From Rhodothermaceae bacterium (GTDB lineage Bacteria; Bacteroidota; Rhodothermia; Rhodothermales; Rubricoccaceae), in NCBI GenBank assembly GCA_013003465.1, contig JABDIZ010000401.1:1-11925 (forward strand): a DNA stretch of 11,925 bases, in the 5' to 3' direction. Below are positions 1 through 6,777 of the stretch, one piece after another (position 1 is the first letter of the stretch; every line of letters starts with the position of its first letter). Under the pieces are notes generated by a model. That model ran no database searches. It was not told where the DNA came from and saw only the letters and a program-made list of their open reading frames with translations. A program made the position numbers and the translations under genes.

Positions 1-8
1 GGTGAAGG

Positions 9-830
9 TTATTCGGGCGTGTCGAAGGTCCAGCGGAGCAGGTAGGCCCGGCCCTCGCCTTCCGCCTCGGCCATGAGGGAAGCTTCTGCGACCTCTCCGC
101 CGAGGCGTGCCGTCGCTTCGAGGACAAGCTCGCCATCCAGCAGCACGGTCACGGTGCCGGGCACGTAGCGGACGCCGAAGCGGTGCGCGAAGGCATAGGC
201 GCTAAGATCCTCAGGCAGTTCGATTCGAGCAAGTTCACTCATCGGGCCGCTGCCATCGCCGAGGAACGCGATGACGTGATTGGTCAGTCCGGGCTGGCCG
301 AGTGAGAACCGAACACGGAGTTCGGAGGGCATCGCCCGTCCACCGCCCGCACCGGGTCCACTGAAGATGAAGTCGAGCCGCCCGCCGCCATCGGCGAAGC
401 GGTGCAGAAACTCTGTCTCGAAGGCATCCCCAACAGACTGGCCTGTGGTGTAGCGCGCCGTCCCGGCCTCCTCGCCGGGCTGCATCTGGACAATCGGCAG
501 CGGGTCGCCGAGATAGGCCCCAGATGAAATCATCCGCTCCGCCGCGTCCATCTCCACGGGCGTCGTCGCGGCCATCTGCATCCACTCGGCTACCGAGAGT
601 GCGTCCCAGGCCGCGGCGCCGTCCAGCGCCACCTCGCCATCGCGGACCAGGTCGGGCATCGCCACGGGGTCACCGATGATCTCGACGCGGTCGCCCATCG
701 GGCCGGGCGTCTCGGATTCAGCGTCGGCGGTGTCCATCGGTTTGGGGGCGCAGCCCGCGCCGAGCACGACGGCCACGACGCTGAGCAGGGAGAGAAGCGA
801 GACGAGGCGGAGCATCACGGGGGCGGTCAT
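9..830 (-). CDS. Predicted lipoprotein, possible jelly-roll (GH16/LamG-like) fold, unassigned
   Basis: This is a 273-residue protein with no family I can name firmly. The ATG at 830 overlaps the upstream plug gene's TGA in an ATGA arrangement, which decides the start and implies translational coupling; an in-frame ATG at 815 is the alternative. Residues 7-26 are hydrophobic and end at Cys27 in an imperfect lipobox (LGAGC, with Gly at -3), so an exported lipoprotein is likely. Residues 30-70 are acidic and low in complexity, probably a linker. The C-terminal half (about 130-270) is rich in beta-strand-like stretches; the segment at 213-236 (AFAHRFGVRYVPG, then VTVLLDGELV) resembles the strand pair of concanavalin-like glycosidase and LamG folds. 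I see no catalytic ExDxE motif, so binding rather than hydrolysis is more likely if the fold is right. Its position as last gene of the operon suggests an envelope or secretion accessory role. Lipoprotein status is fairly sure; the fold is a guess. Confidence 0.7.
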   Translation of the reverse strand: MTAPVMLRLVSLLSLLSVVAVVLGAGCAPKPMDTADAESETPGPMGDRVEIIGDPVAMPDLVRDGEVALDGAAAWDALSVAEWMQMAATTPVEMDAAERMISSGAYLGDPLPIVQMQPGEEAGTARYTTGQSVGDAFETEFLHRFADGGGRLDFIFSGPGAGGGRAMPSELRVRFSLGQPGLTNHVIAFLGDGSGPMSELARIELPEDLSAYAFAHRFGVRYVPGTVTVLLDGELVLEATARLGGEVAEASLMAEAEGEGRAYLLRWTFDTPE

Positions 831-2149
831 TGGCCGAGAATCGTTCGAGTGGCGACGAGGCGGTCGGTTTGACGCGTCGGGTCGAAGACGTAGACGAACG
901 CGGTGTAGAGGCTCGGCTGGAGCGTCAGGGTGGCGTCGGAGGGCGCCGCGGCCGGATCGTCGATGAAGTAGCGGTAGAGGTAGAGGCCCTGCTTGAGCAG
1001 CAACGAGCCTTCGTACCGTCCAACGCTCGGGTCCCACGCCAGCGTATTCGCCGGGTCGATCTGCCAGTTGTTGAACGCCCCCGTCACGATGACGGGCCCG
1101 CGCGCCTCCTCTTCATCCTCCGGCACATAGCGGAAGCGCACGTCCACGTACTCGGCGTTGACGTTGCCGTCGCCGCCCTCCCGGTAGCTGGCCGCCACGA
1201 CAGGCTGCCCCGTGAGCGCAGCCTGGTTGGCTTCCGTTCCGAACCGCTGGTAGTCGAGATCGAGCAGCACCTCGAACGGCGAGCTGGAGTAGTCCACCCC
1301 GGCCACCTGCGGCCCGACCTGCAGCCGCCCGAGGTCCACTTCGTAGTAGGGTTCATCGGCGCCGAAGGCGCGTTCGCGCGGGAGGTAGAACTGTAGGAGC
1401 GTAATGTCGATGAGCGACGGCTCGGGGGCACAGCGGCCCCGCTCGAAGCGCCCGTTGCGTACGAAGCAGACGTTGTAGTCGAAGGGCTGCACGTCACGCA
1501 ATGCACTGCCGGGCTGCAGCTCGACCACCGGCTGCGTCACGGCGCCGCCCCCGGAGAACCCGGACCGGAAGCCGAAGCCGACCTCGGCAGCTGCCTCGCT
1601 CACGAAGAACGGCCGCTCGAAGAGCACCTCGTTCTCCTGCCCTTGCTCGGTCACGCGAATGATGTAGTTGCCGCTCAACAAGAAGTCGAGGTTGGCGTTG
1701 GGAAACTGATACGTGTAGTGGACATAGCGCACCTCGGTGGCCCGTGAAATGTCGTACGTGCGGATATCGTCGCTGAGGAACGAGCGCAGATACTCGGACG
1801 GGACGAGGTCGCGGCGCCACGAGCGGTCGGCGTGGTAGATGTAGACCGAGAGGGGCCGCCCGGTACCCTCCCCCAGCACGTCGAACGTGAGCGTGAGCGT
1901 CTCGCCGGAGCCGAGGCTGAGGATGGGTAGCCGCGTCTCGGCGCCGGTAGGATAGAGTTGGATGGTCCGCACCTGATCGTCGGTGGGAGCCAGCGTGAAC
2001 CGGGCCATCGAGCCCCCGGCATCCGTGTACCCGTTCGGGGGGCGCGAGGTCCTCTCATCGGCCAAGTCCTCGGGAACGGCACAGCCGGTACCCCCTAGCC
2101 AGAGCAGAGCGAGGCCAACCACGCAGAAAAATCGGACAAACACAGACAT
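827..2149 (-). CDS. Type IX secretion system plug protein (DUF5103 family), lipoprotein
   Basis: This 440-residue protein matches the DUF5103/T9SS plug family. In Bacteroidota the plug closes the periplasmic side of the giant SprA outer-membrane translocon when PorV is not bound. I used the ATG at 2149 because it is followed directly by a hydrophobic signal segment (residues 2-20) and Cys23 (GGTGC); an earlier in-frame start at 2245 would overlap the upstream gene and add a non-signal leader. Family hallmarks by recall are LTLTFDVLG (85-93), the tyrosine-rich strand and SW at 102-111, RYVHYTYQFPN (141-151) and SGNYIIRV (159-166). Residues 352-395 (VIVTGAFNNW, then LYLYRYFID) form an Ig-like strand pattern also seen in glycogen-binding E-set domains. 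The leader is 71 bp from the upstream peptidase gene, with no Shine-Dalgarno. Finding this protein implies that type IX secretion operates in the organism, although no other component is in the window. Confidence 0.85.
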   Translation of the reverse strand: MSVFVRFFCVVGLALLWLGGTGCAVPEDLADERTSRPPNGYTDAGGSMARFTLAPTDDQVRTIQLYPTGAETRLPILSLGSGETLTLTFDVLGEGTGRPLSVYIYHADRSWRRDLVPSEYLRSFLSDDIRTYDISRATEVRYVHYTYQFPNANLDFLLSGNYIIRVTEQGQENEVLFERPFFVSEAAAEVGFGFRSGFSGGGAVTQPVVELQPGSALRDVQPFDYNVCFVRNGRFERGRCAPEPSLIDITLLQFYLPRERAFGADEPYYEVDLGRLQVGPQVAGVDYSSSPFEVLLDLDYQRFGTEANQAALTGQPVVAASYREGGDGNVNAEYVDVRFRYVPEDEEEARGPVIVTGAFNNWQIDPANTLAWDPSVGRYEGSLLLKQGLYLYRYFIDDPAAAPSDATLTLQPSLYTAFVYVFDPTRQTDRLVATRTILGQ

Positions 2150-2220
2150 GAAGCGACGGAGAGGAGCGTCCGAAGATAGAGGGTAGGGGCGCGCTGGGAA
2201 AGCCCTTCTTCCACTCTGTC

Positions 2221-4452
2221 TCATTCCCCGCGCTCCATGAACCAATGTGCCTTAGCGGCGAGGTCATTCATCCGGCGCCCGGGCCCATCGGCTCCTAGCT
2301 GACGAAACGCCTGGGCCGCCGCGTTCGCGTAGGCGAGCGCCTCGCGATAGGCGCGGGCCCGATCCGCCATCAGCGCACGCGCCATCGGCCACACCGCGGC
2401 CGCCTCGGCAGCGATTTCCGGGCGCAGGCGTTCCCACGACGGCTCCTCACCGAGCGCCGCCAGAGCCCGTTGCGGCTCCCCCGCCGCCTGCCAGAGCGCC
2501 GCAGTGAAGAGCGCCGCCTCCGGTTGCCCCAGGGCATCGAGCCCGCGGGCACGGTCCGCGGCGTCGCCAGCCGCCAGGAGTTGGCGCAGGTGCGGCACGG
2601 AAAGCGTTGCGCGCAGGGCCACAGCAACACGGTCGAACCGCGCGTAGGGCGGCAACGCACTCAGGGCTTCCTCATACGCTGCCGCCGCCGCACTCGAGTC
2701 CCCCGCGATCCGGTGGGCATCGCCCCGCGCAACGAGCAGTGCGGGATTGGGAATCGAATCCTGGGCCGCGTCCAGCCGACGGATCACGGTCTCCACGTCT
2801 TCCTGCACCGCCCCTCGCCGCCGTGCCCAGCCGACGAGGGCCGGGAGGTAGGCGGTATCGGCATCCAGCGCTCGCGTGTAGAGCCGCAGCGCGTCGGCCG
2901 CTCTCCCCTCCTGCTCGGCGTCGAACGCGTCCCGGGCGAACCGGACGGCGGGCGGGACGTGGTGCGGGCACCGCCGCTCGAACAACGAGGGCTGCTGGAA
3001 GCGCCAGCGGGCGAGGGCCTCGGCTTCCGGGCTCGCGGGTTCCGCACGCAGCTCGGCTTCCCACGCCGTGGCGAGCGCTGCGAGCGGTTGTTCGTAGACC
3101 GACTCGAAGTCGGCCGTGCGGTAGACGCTCCGCAGTCGCTCCGCGCCGTACTGATCGAGGAGCCAGCGCGCGAACGAACCCGTCGTGGCGTACGAGACCG
3201 TGCCGCGCCCCGTCCAGAACCCGAATGGGCTCATCGCCCCGACGAGGGCCTCCGCAGGACGCGCTTCGAGCGCGCCCAAGTCGGCTTCCTCGAGCCGAAG
3301 CGATGCCGCCACCTGCTGCGTCGCCGTCGGCAGCCCATCCGGCGGCTGCATCGCCACGGCCAACCCCTCCACCAGCCCCACGGCGGGCGAGGCGCGAAGA
3401 AGCGGCGCACCGAACTCGCGGCTGAAGACGTGCGCCAGCTCGTGCCCAAAGTGCTCGGCCGTGAAGCGGTCGGCGAGCATGTGGAGTTGCGGCGTGGCGA
3501 GCCACACCGGCGTCACGCTCGTCTCGCGCGAGCCGGTCAGGCGGGCGCGCGTCTCCGGGTCCGGGTAGAGGTACGTGTGGATGGGCGCCTCAACCTCGAC
3601 GCCGAGTTGCCTGCGAAGCTGCTCATAGCGGTACCGATGCTCGTCGGCGATCCAGGCCAACTCGGCCTCGGTCAGCGAACCGGGTTGGTAGTGGAGGACG
3701 AAATGCTCGAGGTCGAGGCGCCCCGGCAGCGCGGCGTCCAGTTGCGCCGGCGTGGTGACGATGCCGAGCGCGGGGGCAAACGCGTAGGCCGCGGCGATGA
3801 GCCCCGCGATCAGCGCCCCGGCCTGCACCGTTCGGCGCCGCTCGGCCCCTGCACGCTCCACCGAGCGCAGCCGAAGCCATCGCCCGAACGACACAAGCCC
3901 AATGGCCCACAGTCCCGTCAGGGCGCGGAAGGCGAACAAGCCGGGCCGCACGGCCAGTTCCTCGTCGTAGATCGGCCCGAGGACACCGCCGAAAACGTGG
4001 TTGTAGGTGTAGAACTGCGGGTGGAAGCCGAGGTCGAGGAGCACCCCTCCGGCCGCGATGCCCAGTCCCAGCGCGACGAACGCCGCACGGGGCCAGCGCA
4101 GGCGAAGGCCGGTCAGCGCATAGGCCAGCGCCACCCCTAGCACGACGCTGGGCACGGCGAAGAGCAGGTAGAACCCCACCCCCGCGAGATAGCCGCAGTT
4201 GGGCCGAAACAGCAGCGTGCTTGTCAGCAGCGCCCACGGAACGACGAGCAGCGCGAGGTGTCCCGTCAGCACGCGGCGCAGCGAGGCCTGCTGCTGAAAC
4301 GCCTGTATCGCAGCCAGTCCGGCGACGAAAAACCCGGCAGCGGCCACCACCGCGCTCGCCTCGACGTGCAGCAGCCCGAGCAGCGGCGACGGCCACAGCA
4401 CCAGGCTAAGCAGGCCGTACACGAGTGCGGGGAGCCGGAGCGAGCGCGGCAT
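2221..4452 (-). CDS. Seven-helix membrane protein with periplasmic HELAH metallopeptidase domain and helical-repeat tail
   Basis: This is a 743-residue protein. The ATG at 4452 is preferred because the hydrophobic segments begin at once; an in-frame TTG at 4503 would add 17 residues. Seven hydrophobic helices lie at roughly 6-24, 33-51, 63-81, 90-114, 122-142, 171-189 and 211-231. Arginine-rich loops between helices 2-3, 4-5 and 6-7 predict a cytoplasmic N-terminus and a periplasmic C-terminal part. The peptidase domain (about 250-465) carries HFGHELAHVF with HELAH at 337-341, then GLVEGLAVA with Glu362 as probable third zinc ligand, and a later YATTGSFARWLL segment (421-432). This is the gluzincin layout of the Peptidase_MA_2 type. 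From about 500 to 740 the protein is alpha-helical and Ala-rich with TPR-like units (AADALRLYTRALDAD at 518-532; AAAAAYEEALSALP at 588-601). It is probably the first gene of the operon with the plug protein. The substrate is unknown; a role in envelope protein processing is inference. Confidence 0.78.
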   Translation of the reverse strand: MPRSLRLPALVYGLLSLVLWPSPLLGLLHVEASAVVAAAGFFVAGLAAIQAFQQQASLRRVLTGHLALLVVPWALLTSTLLFRPNCGYLAGVGFYLLFAVPSVVLGVALAYALTGLRLRWPRAAFVALGLGIAAGGVLLDLGFHPQFYTYNHVFGGVLGPIYDEELAVRPGLFAFRALTGLWAIGLVSFGRWLRLRSVERAGAERRRTVQAGALIAGLIAAAYAFAPALGIVTTPAQLDAALPGRLDLEHFVLHYQPGSLTEAELAWIADEHRYRYEQLRRQLGVEVEAPIHTYLYPDPETRARLTGSRETSVTPVWLATPQLHMLADRFTAEHFGHELAHVFSREFGAPLLRASPAVGLVEGLAVAMQPPDGLPTATQQVAASLRLEEADLGALEARPAEALVGAMSPFGFWTGRGTVSYATTGSFARWLLDQYGAERLRSVYRTADFESVYEQPLAALATAWEAELRAEPASPEAEALARWRFQQPSLFERRCPHHVPPAVRFARDAFDAEQEGRAADALRLYTRALDADTAYLPALVGWARRRGAVQEDVETVIRRLDAAQDSIPNPALLVARGDAHRIAGDSSAAAAAYEEALSALPPYARFDRVAVALRATLSVPHLRQLLAAGDAADRARGLDALGQPEAALFTAALWQAAGEPQRALAALGEEPSWERLRPEIAAEAAAVWPMARALMADRARAYREALAYANAAAQAFRQLGADGPGRRMNDLAAKAHWFMERGE

Positions 4453-4582
4453 AATGGGGCAGGCCTTGCTCAGAGGCAGTTTGGGATGGAGACGTGAAGG
4501 CAAGAGCGAGCGAGAAGCGAGCCCTTCCAGGCGCGCGACCCCGCAGGGTCAGGGAGCACAGCGACCTCACCAGACGACGCGC

Positions 4583-4599
4583 GAGCATCGGCGATGCTC
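4583..4599. repeat. Perfect inverted repeat (7-bp stem, 3-nt loop)
   Basis: GAGCATC at 4583-4589 and GATGCTC at 4593-4599 flank a GGC loop. It lies about 65-80 bp after the DUF3078 stop codon. It could be an RNA 3'-end stabilising hairpin, part of a bipartite terminator with the 4607-4623 hairpin, or a protein-binding site. Confidence 0.55.
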
Positions 4600-4606
4600 C
4601 GAAACG

Positions 4607-4623
4607 CCGAAGAGCCGCTTCGG
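4607..4623. repeat. Perfect inverted repeat (6-bp stem, 5-nt loop)
   Basis: CCGAAG at 4607-4612 and CTTCGG at 4618-4623 flank AGCCG. On the minus strand it is followed by CGTTTC, too weak a T-run for a confident intrinsic terminator. It sits 41 bp past the DUF3078 stop, where a terminator would be expected. Confidence 0.45.
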
Positions 4624-4663
4624 AGCCGCTTGCAGCCCGCGCCCTCTCGTCCCAAATGGCCTC

Positions 4664-5557
4664 TCACAGCAGCGCAAACGACACGCCGAGCGAGAGCACT
4701 TCCTTCACCTGGATGTCTTCGCTCACATCACGGTCGAAGACCGTCACGACGCCGAGGGTGACGTTGAGAATGCGCGAGATCTGCATCGTCAGCGTGTTCT
4801 CCCAGATCGTGTCCGGCACCTGATTGCCGACCTGGTTGAAGGCCTGAAACGCGCCCAGACGCGACTGCAGGCGAATGTTCTCGGCAAGCTGCCGATCCAC
4901 CTGCACTTCGGCGTCGAGTCCGGCCTCGACACGCACGGCTTCATCCGGGCCGTTGCCATAGAGCGGCCGCAGGCGATCAATCCCCACGACGGTCTCTTTG
5001 ATGCCCAGGCCGATACGCGCGGTGTACCAGCGGTCCGGGTCGTACGTGATGCCGAGCGTCTGCGTGAGATAGGCGGGCGCGCCGAAATCGGACACCTTCA
5101 ATTCCTGTCCGGCAATGATCGGCAGCGTAGGATACTCCTCCGCGGTCGGTGAGTAGTCGTAGCCAGGCGCAAACTGCGTGCGCGCACCGAGCGTCAGGGT
5201 GGGCTGCACGACGCCAAAGCCGCGGTACTGGAGGGCGAAGGCGTAGCGGATCAGGTCCTCGGCCTTGCGGAAATCGAGCGAGTCCTGCTTGAGCAACCCG
5301 AAGGCGAACCGGGCCTCGTGCTTCTGCTTGAACGCACCGAGGATGCGTTCGAACACGCCATCAGTGGAGGCCGTGAAGGCGAGCGTGCTGACGCCACCCT
5401 CCTGCCAGTTGCTGTAGGCGGCCTGGCTTCCAGCCAATTGGGCCGTGGCGGTGCTGCGCCAGCCGTCGGCCTCGGTCAGGGGCGGCGGGTCGTCTTGCGC
5501 CCGAGCGGGTGCAACGAGAATCAAGAGGAGGCCAAAGAGGGATAGCAAACGGAACAT
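4664..5557 (-). CDS. DUF3078 family outer-membrane beta-barrel-type protein
   Basis: This is a 297-residue exported protein of the Bacteroidota DUF3078 family, whose function is unknown. The ATG at 5557 begins a clean signal peptide (hydrophobic 2-16, cleavage likely after ARA at 18-20); a GTG at 5566 is the alternative start. The mature part opens with the family-like segment AAYSNWQEGG (46-55), followed by alternating amphipathic strands, FAFALQYRG-type strands near 106-113, and FAPGYDY (129-135). It ends in a strand with hydrophobic terminal residues (GVSFALL), as expected of a small outer-membrane barrel. No Cys and no lipobox are present. The gene starts only 37 bp after the T-run of the terminator that ends the Hc1-like gene, so its promoter must overlap that terminator or it relies on read-through. 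Family assignment is by recalled sequence pattern. Confidence 0.82.
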   Translation of the reverse strand: MFRLLSLFGLLLILVAPARAQDDPPPLTEADGWRSTATAQLAGSQAAYSNWQEGGVSTLAFTASTDGVFERILGAFKQKHEARFAFGLLKQDSLDFRKAEDLIRYAFALQYRGFGVVQPTLTLGARTQFAPGYDYSPTAEEYPTLPIIAGQELKVSDFGAPAYLTQTLGITYDPDRWYTARIGLGIKETVVGIDRLRPLYGNGPDEAVRVEAGLDAEVQVDRQLAENIRLQSRLGAFQAFNQVGNQVPDTIWENTLTMQISRILNVTLGVVTVFDRDVSEDIQVKEVLSLGVSFALL

Positions 5558-5594
5558 GGCGGACACGTGGAGGCGGCGCAGGGTAGGTGGAACG

Positions 5595-5627
5595 AAAAAG
5601 AGCCGCGCCGGATGTGCGACGCGGCTC
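5595..5627 (-). terminator. Intrinsic terminator of the Hc1-like gene
   Basis: On the minus strand, GAGCCGCG and CGCGGCTC form a perfect 8-bp GC-rich stem around a 12-nt loop. The stem is followed at once by TTTTTC (plus-strand A-run 5595-5599). It begins 31 bp after the Hc1-like stop codon and lies before the DUF3078 start. This is the clearest rho-independent terminator in the window. Confidence 0.88.
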
Positions 5628-5658
5628 CTAAGCCAGTTGGCGGCAAGGCGGTAGAGCC

Positions 5659-5835
5659 TTACATCGCGTTCTTCTTTTCCTGGACTTCGACGCGGATGTC
5701 CTGGGCCATCTTCTTCAATTCCTGCATCCCCTTGCGGACACGAGTGCCCGCAGCCTTATTGCCCTTGTCGTAGAACTGCGCGAAGTCGCGCTCCATACCA
5801 TCAACGAAATCCTTGAGATCGCTAAAGCGGCTCAT
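5659..5835 (-). CDS. Histone H1-like (Hc1 family) protein, short Bacteroidota form
   Basis: This is a 58-residue, highly charged helical protein. The core KGNKAAGTRVRKGMQELKK (24-42) followed by QDIRVEVQEKKN (45-56) matches the Bacteroidota histone H1-like/Hc1 family, short nucleoid-associated proteins related to the N-terminal domain of chlamydial Hc1. The chlamydial lysine-rich C-terminal tail is absent, which is usual for the Bacteroidota type. The ATG at 5835 is fixed by a perfect AGGAGGT six bases upstream; a longer in-frame reading to 5907 would run through that Shine-Dalgarno and is rejected. The gene forms its own transcription unit, with a sigma-70-like promoter at 5924-5952 and a strong terminator at 5595-5627. 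Such a strong ribosome-binding site contrasts with its neighbours and suggests high expression. DNA binding is known only for family members, not shown here. Confidence 0.86.
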   Translation of the reverse strand: MSRFSDLKDFVDGMERDFAQFYDKGNKAAGTRVRKGMQELKKMAQDIRVEVQEKKNAM

Positions 5836-5841
5836 TGAGAT

Positions 5842-5848
5842 ACCTCCT
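5842..5848 (-). promoter_or_regulatory. Strong Shine-Dalgarno of the Hc1-like gene
   Basis: AGGAGGT on the minus strand lies six bases before the ATG at 5835. It is a full match to anti-Shine-Dalgarno pairing and the only strong one I found in the window. It decides the start of the 58-residue protein. Confidence 0.85.
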
Positions 5849-5923
5849 GGGTGTGAGAGAGAAAGAAGTGGGAACTTCAGCGAAAAGACCTCGCGAAGCC
5901 AAGCCACTCATAGGTGCTATTCG

Positions 5924-5952
5924 AAAGTACACGCCGCCCCCTCGGGTGTCAA
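5924..5952 (-). promoter_or_regulatory. Sigma-70-like promoter for the Hc1-like gene
   Basis: On the minus strand, a perfect TTGACA (-35, plus 5947-5952) is followed by a 17-bp spacer and TACTTT (-10, plus 5924-5929). The -10 matches the E. coli consensus at three of six positions, including the key T, A and final T. The predicted transcript start near 5917 would give a leader of about 80 nt. The position fits well, but no transcription data exist here. Confidence 0.6.
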
Positions 5953-5991
5953 GGAAAACCGGCGATTCCGGGCCGAATCAGGAGGTTTTAG

Positions 5992-6000
5992 TTATCCACA
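5992..6000 (+). promoter_or_regulatory. Perfect DnaA box (TTATCCACA)
   Basis: The nine bases match the high-affinity bacterial DnaA box exactly. The box lies between the kinase-like stop codon (6018) and the Hc1-like promoter, in a locally AT-rich patch (30 of 50 bases A or T at 5981-6030). A second box in the same orientation is at 6814-6822. Function is inferred from the motif alone. Confidence 0.6.
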
Positions 6001-6017
6001 CACCCTGAAACCATACG

Positions 6018-6749
6018 TTATGCTAAGATTACGGTCCCTTCCGGAAGGCCCGTCCCGCGCAATGCGGCCGGAGTGACTACACGGCACCTAACGCCTTTCG
6101 AGACAACGCGGACGATAAAATCCGGCGCAGGCACCGTCGCAATACCGCTGATCTGATCCACCGACACCGCCTCCTGCTCCGCCCCATCCATCACCAACCG
6201 AGCGCGCCGTCCCGTAGAAAACGCGACCACTGTGACTGCACGCTCGTCCGTAGACATGACATGCGCCAACGCGACGCACACCGCCGCCGGATTGACTTCC
6301 ACAAGCCCGCTGCCGTCCTCAATCATCGTCGCGAGCACGGGGACAGCGCCCTGCTCCATCAGCATACGGAGCCAGGTCGCCTCCCTTGCGGTGAGCGCCC
6401 CATCCGCCTGTCTCCGCAGCACCCCACGGTCCGCGCCCGTGAGCCGGATCGCTGCGACGCCGACCTCGTTCAGTTCGTGCACGATCCGCCGGTTGAGGTC
6501 GCGCGTGGCGCGTTCGACGAGCGCAGCCTGTCGGGCATCGGCCACTTGCAAAGCGCCATCCACCCGCTCGGGTACGAGGCCCTGCGCTTCGAGCGCGCGC
6601 TCGGCCTCCTCCCCGCCCCCATGGACCAGCAGCAGCGGTCCGGTGTGGGCCTTCACGTCACGGACGAAGCTGCTCAGGAAAAGCGGGTCGCCGAGGTGGT
6701 ACGGGTCGAGATAGGCGAGAAGGATTGAGCCATCGGAGGATTGCGTCAT
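6018..6749 (-). CDS. Amino acid kinase family protein, acetylglutamate kinase-like, probably catalytically degenerate
   Basis: This is a 243-residue protein with the fold pattern of N-acetylglutamate kinase. LLLVHGGG (39-46) matches the substrate-binding VHGGG loop; RVDGALQVADARQ (62-74) matches the GLRVTD region; VERATRDLNRRIVHEL (78-93) and AAIRLTGADRG (99-109) match the following helix and strand. Several catalytic features look lost: the N-terminal strand (residues 9-20) has no KxGG motif or lysine, the usual VNAD becomes VNPA (152-155), the LSDV-type strand becomes VVAFSTG (174-180), and I see no GGMxxK segment near the C-terminus. Length is slightly short of the usual 260-300. The residues were compared from memory, so this is an inference. 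It may be a pseudoenzyme, a regulatory paralogue or a kinase with another substrate. The ATG at 6749 is three bases from an inverted repeat that could hide the start in the mRNA. Confidence 0.65.
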   Translation of the reverse strand: MTQSSDGSILLAYLDPYHLGDPLFLSSFVRDVKAHTGPLLLVHGGGEEAERALEAQGLVPERVDGALQVADARQAALVERATRDLNRRIVHELNEVGVAAIRLTGADRGVLRRQADGALTAREATWLRMLMEQGAVPVLATMIEDGSGLVEVNPAAVCVALAHVMSTDERAVTVVAFSTGRRARLVMDGAEQEAVSVDQISGIATVPAPDFIVRVVSKGVRCRVVTPAALRGTGLPEGTVILA

Positions 6750-6751
6750 CG

Positions 6752-6777
6752 GATCATCGGTAGAGCGTTCGATGATC
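6752..6777. repeat. Perfect 8-bp inverted repeat at the start of the kinase-like gene (operator or RNA hairpin)
   Basis: GATCATCG at 6752-6759 and CGATGATC at 6770-6777 are separated by 10 bp. The centre-to-centre distance of 18 bp could suit a dimeric regulator. On the kinase-like mRNA the stem ends two bases before the ATG, so it could also block ribosome access. It shares GATC (6774-6777) with the next inverted repeat. Confidence 0.5.

Larger units (their letters stand above)
4453..4663. other. Hairpin-rich intergenic region, 211 bp
   Basis: I see no convincing gene here. There are three perfect inverted repeats: GACCC/GGGTC at 4537-4550 with a 4-nt loop, GAGCATC/GATGCTC at 4583-4599 with a 3-nt loop, and CCGAAG/CTTCGG at 4607-4623 with a 5-nt loop. 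There is also a direct 9-bp repeat GAGCCGCTT at 4612-4620 and 4623-4631. None is followed by a clear T-run on the minus strand, so a standard intrinsic terminator for the DUF3078 gene is not obvious. The region must hold the 3' end of the DUF3078 transcript and, probably, the promoter of the peptidase-plug operon, but I could not pick out a convincing promoter. A REP-like dispersed element is possible. Confidence 0.5.

Noticed and set aside
2470..4140. 556-codon rightward open frame opposite the membrane peptidase
   Set aside because: Arg/Pro-rich composition with no domain, typical of a high-GC antisense shadow; the opposite strand has helices, HELAH and repeats.
5836..5907. N-terminal extension of the Hc1-like protein to 82 residues
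   Set aside because: The perfect AGGAGGT at 5842-5848 lies inside this extension and points to the ATG at 5835.
5953..5977. Possible terminator of the kinase-like gene (CCGG...CCGG followed by TTTTCC on the minus strand)
   Set aside because: The stem is only four base pairs and alternative pairings compete; not enough to call.
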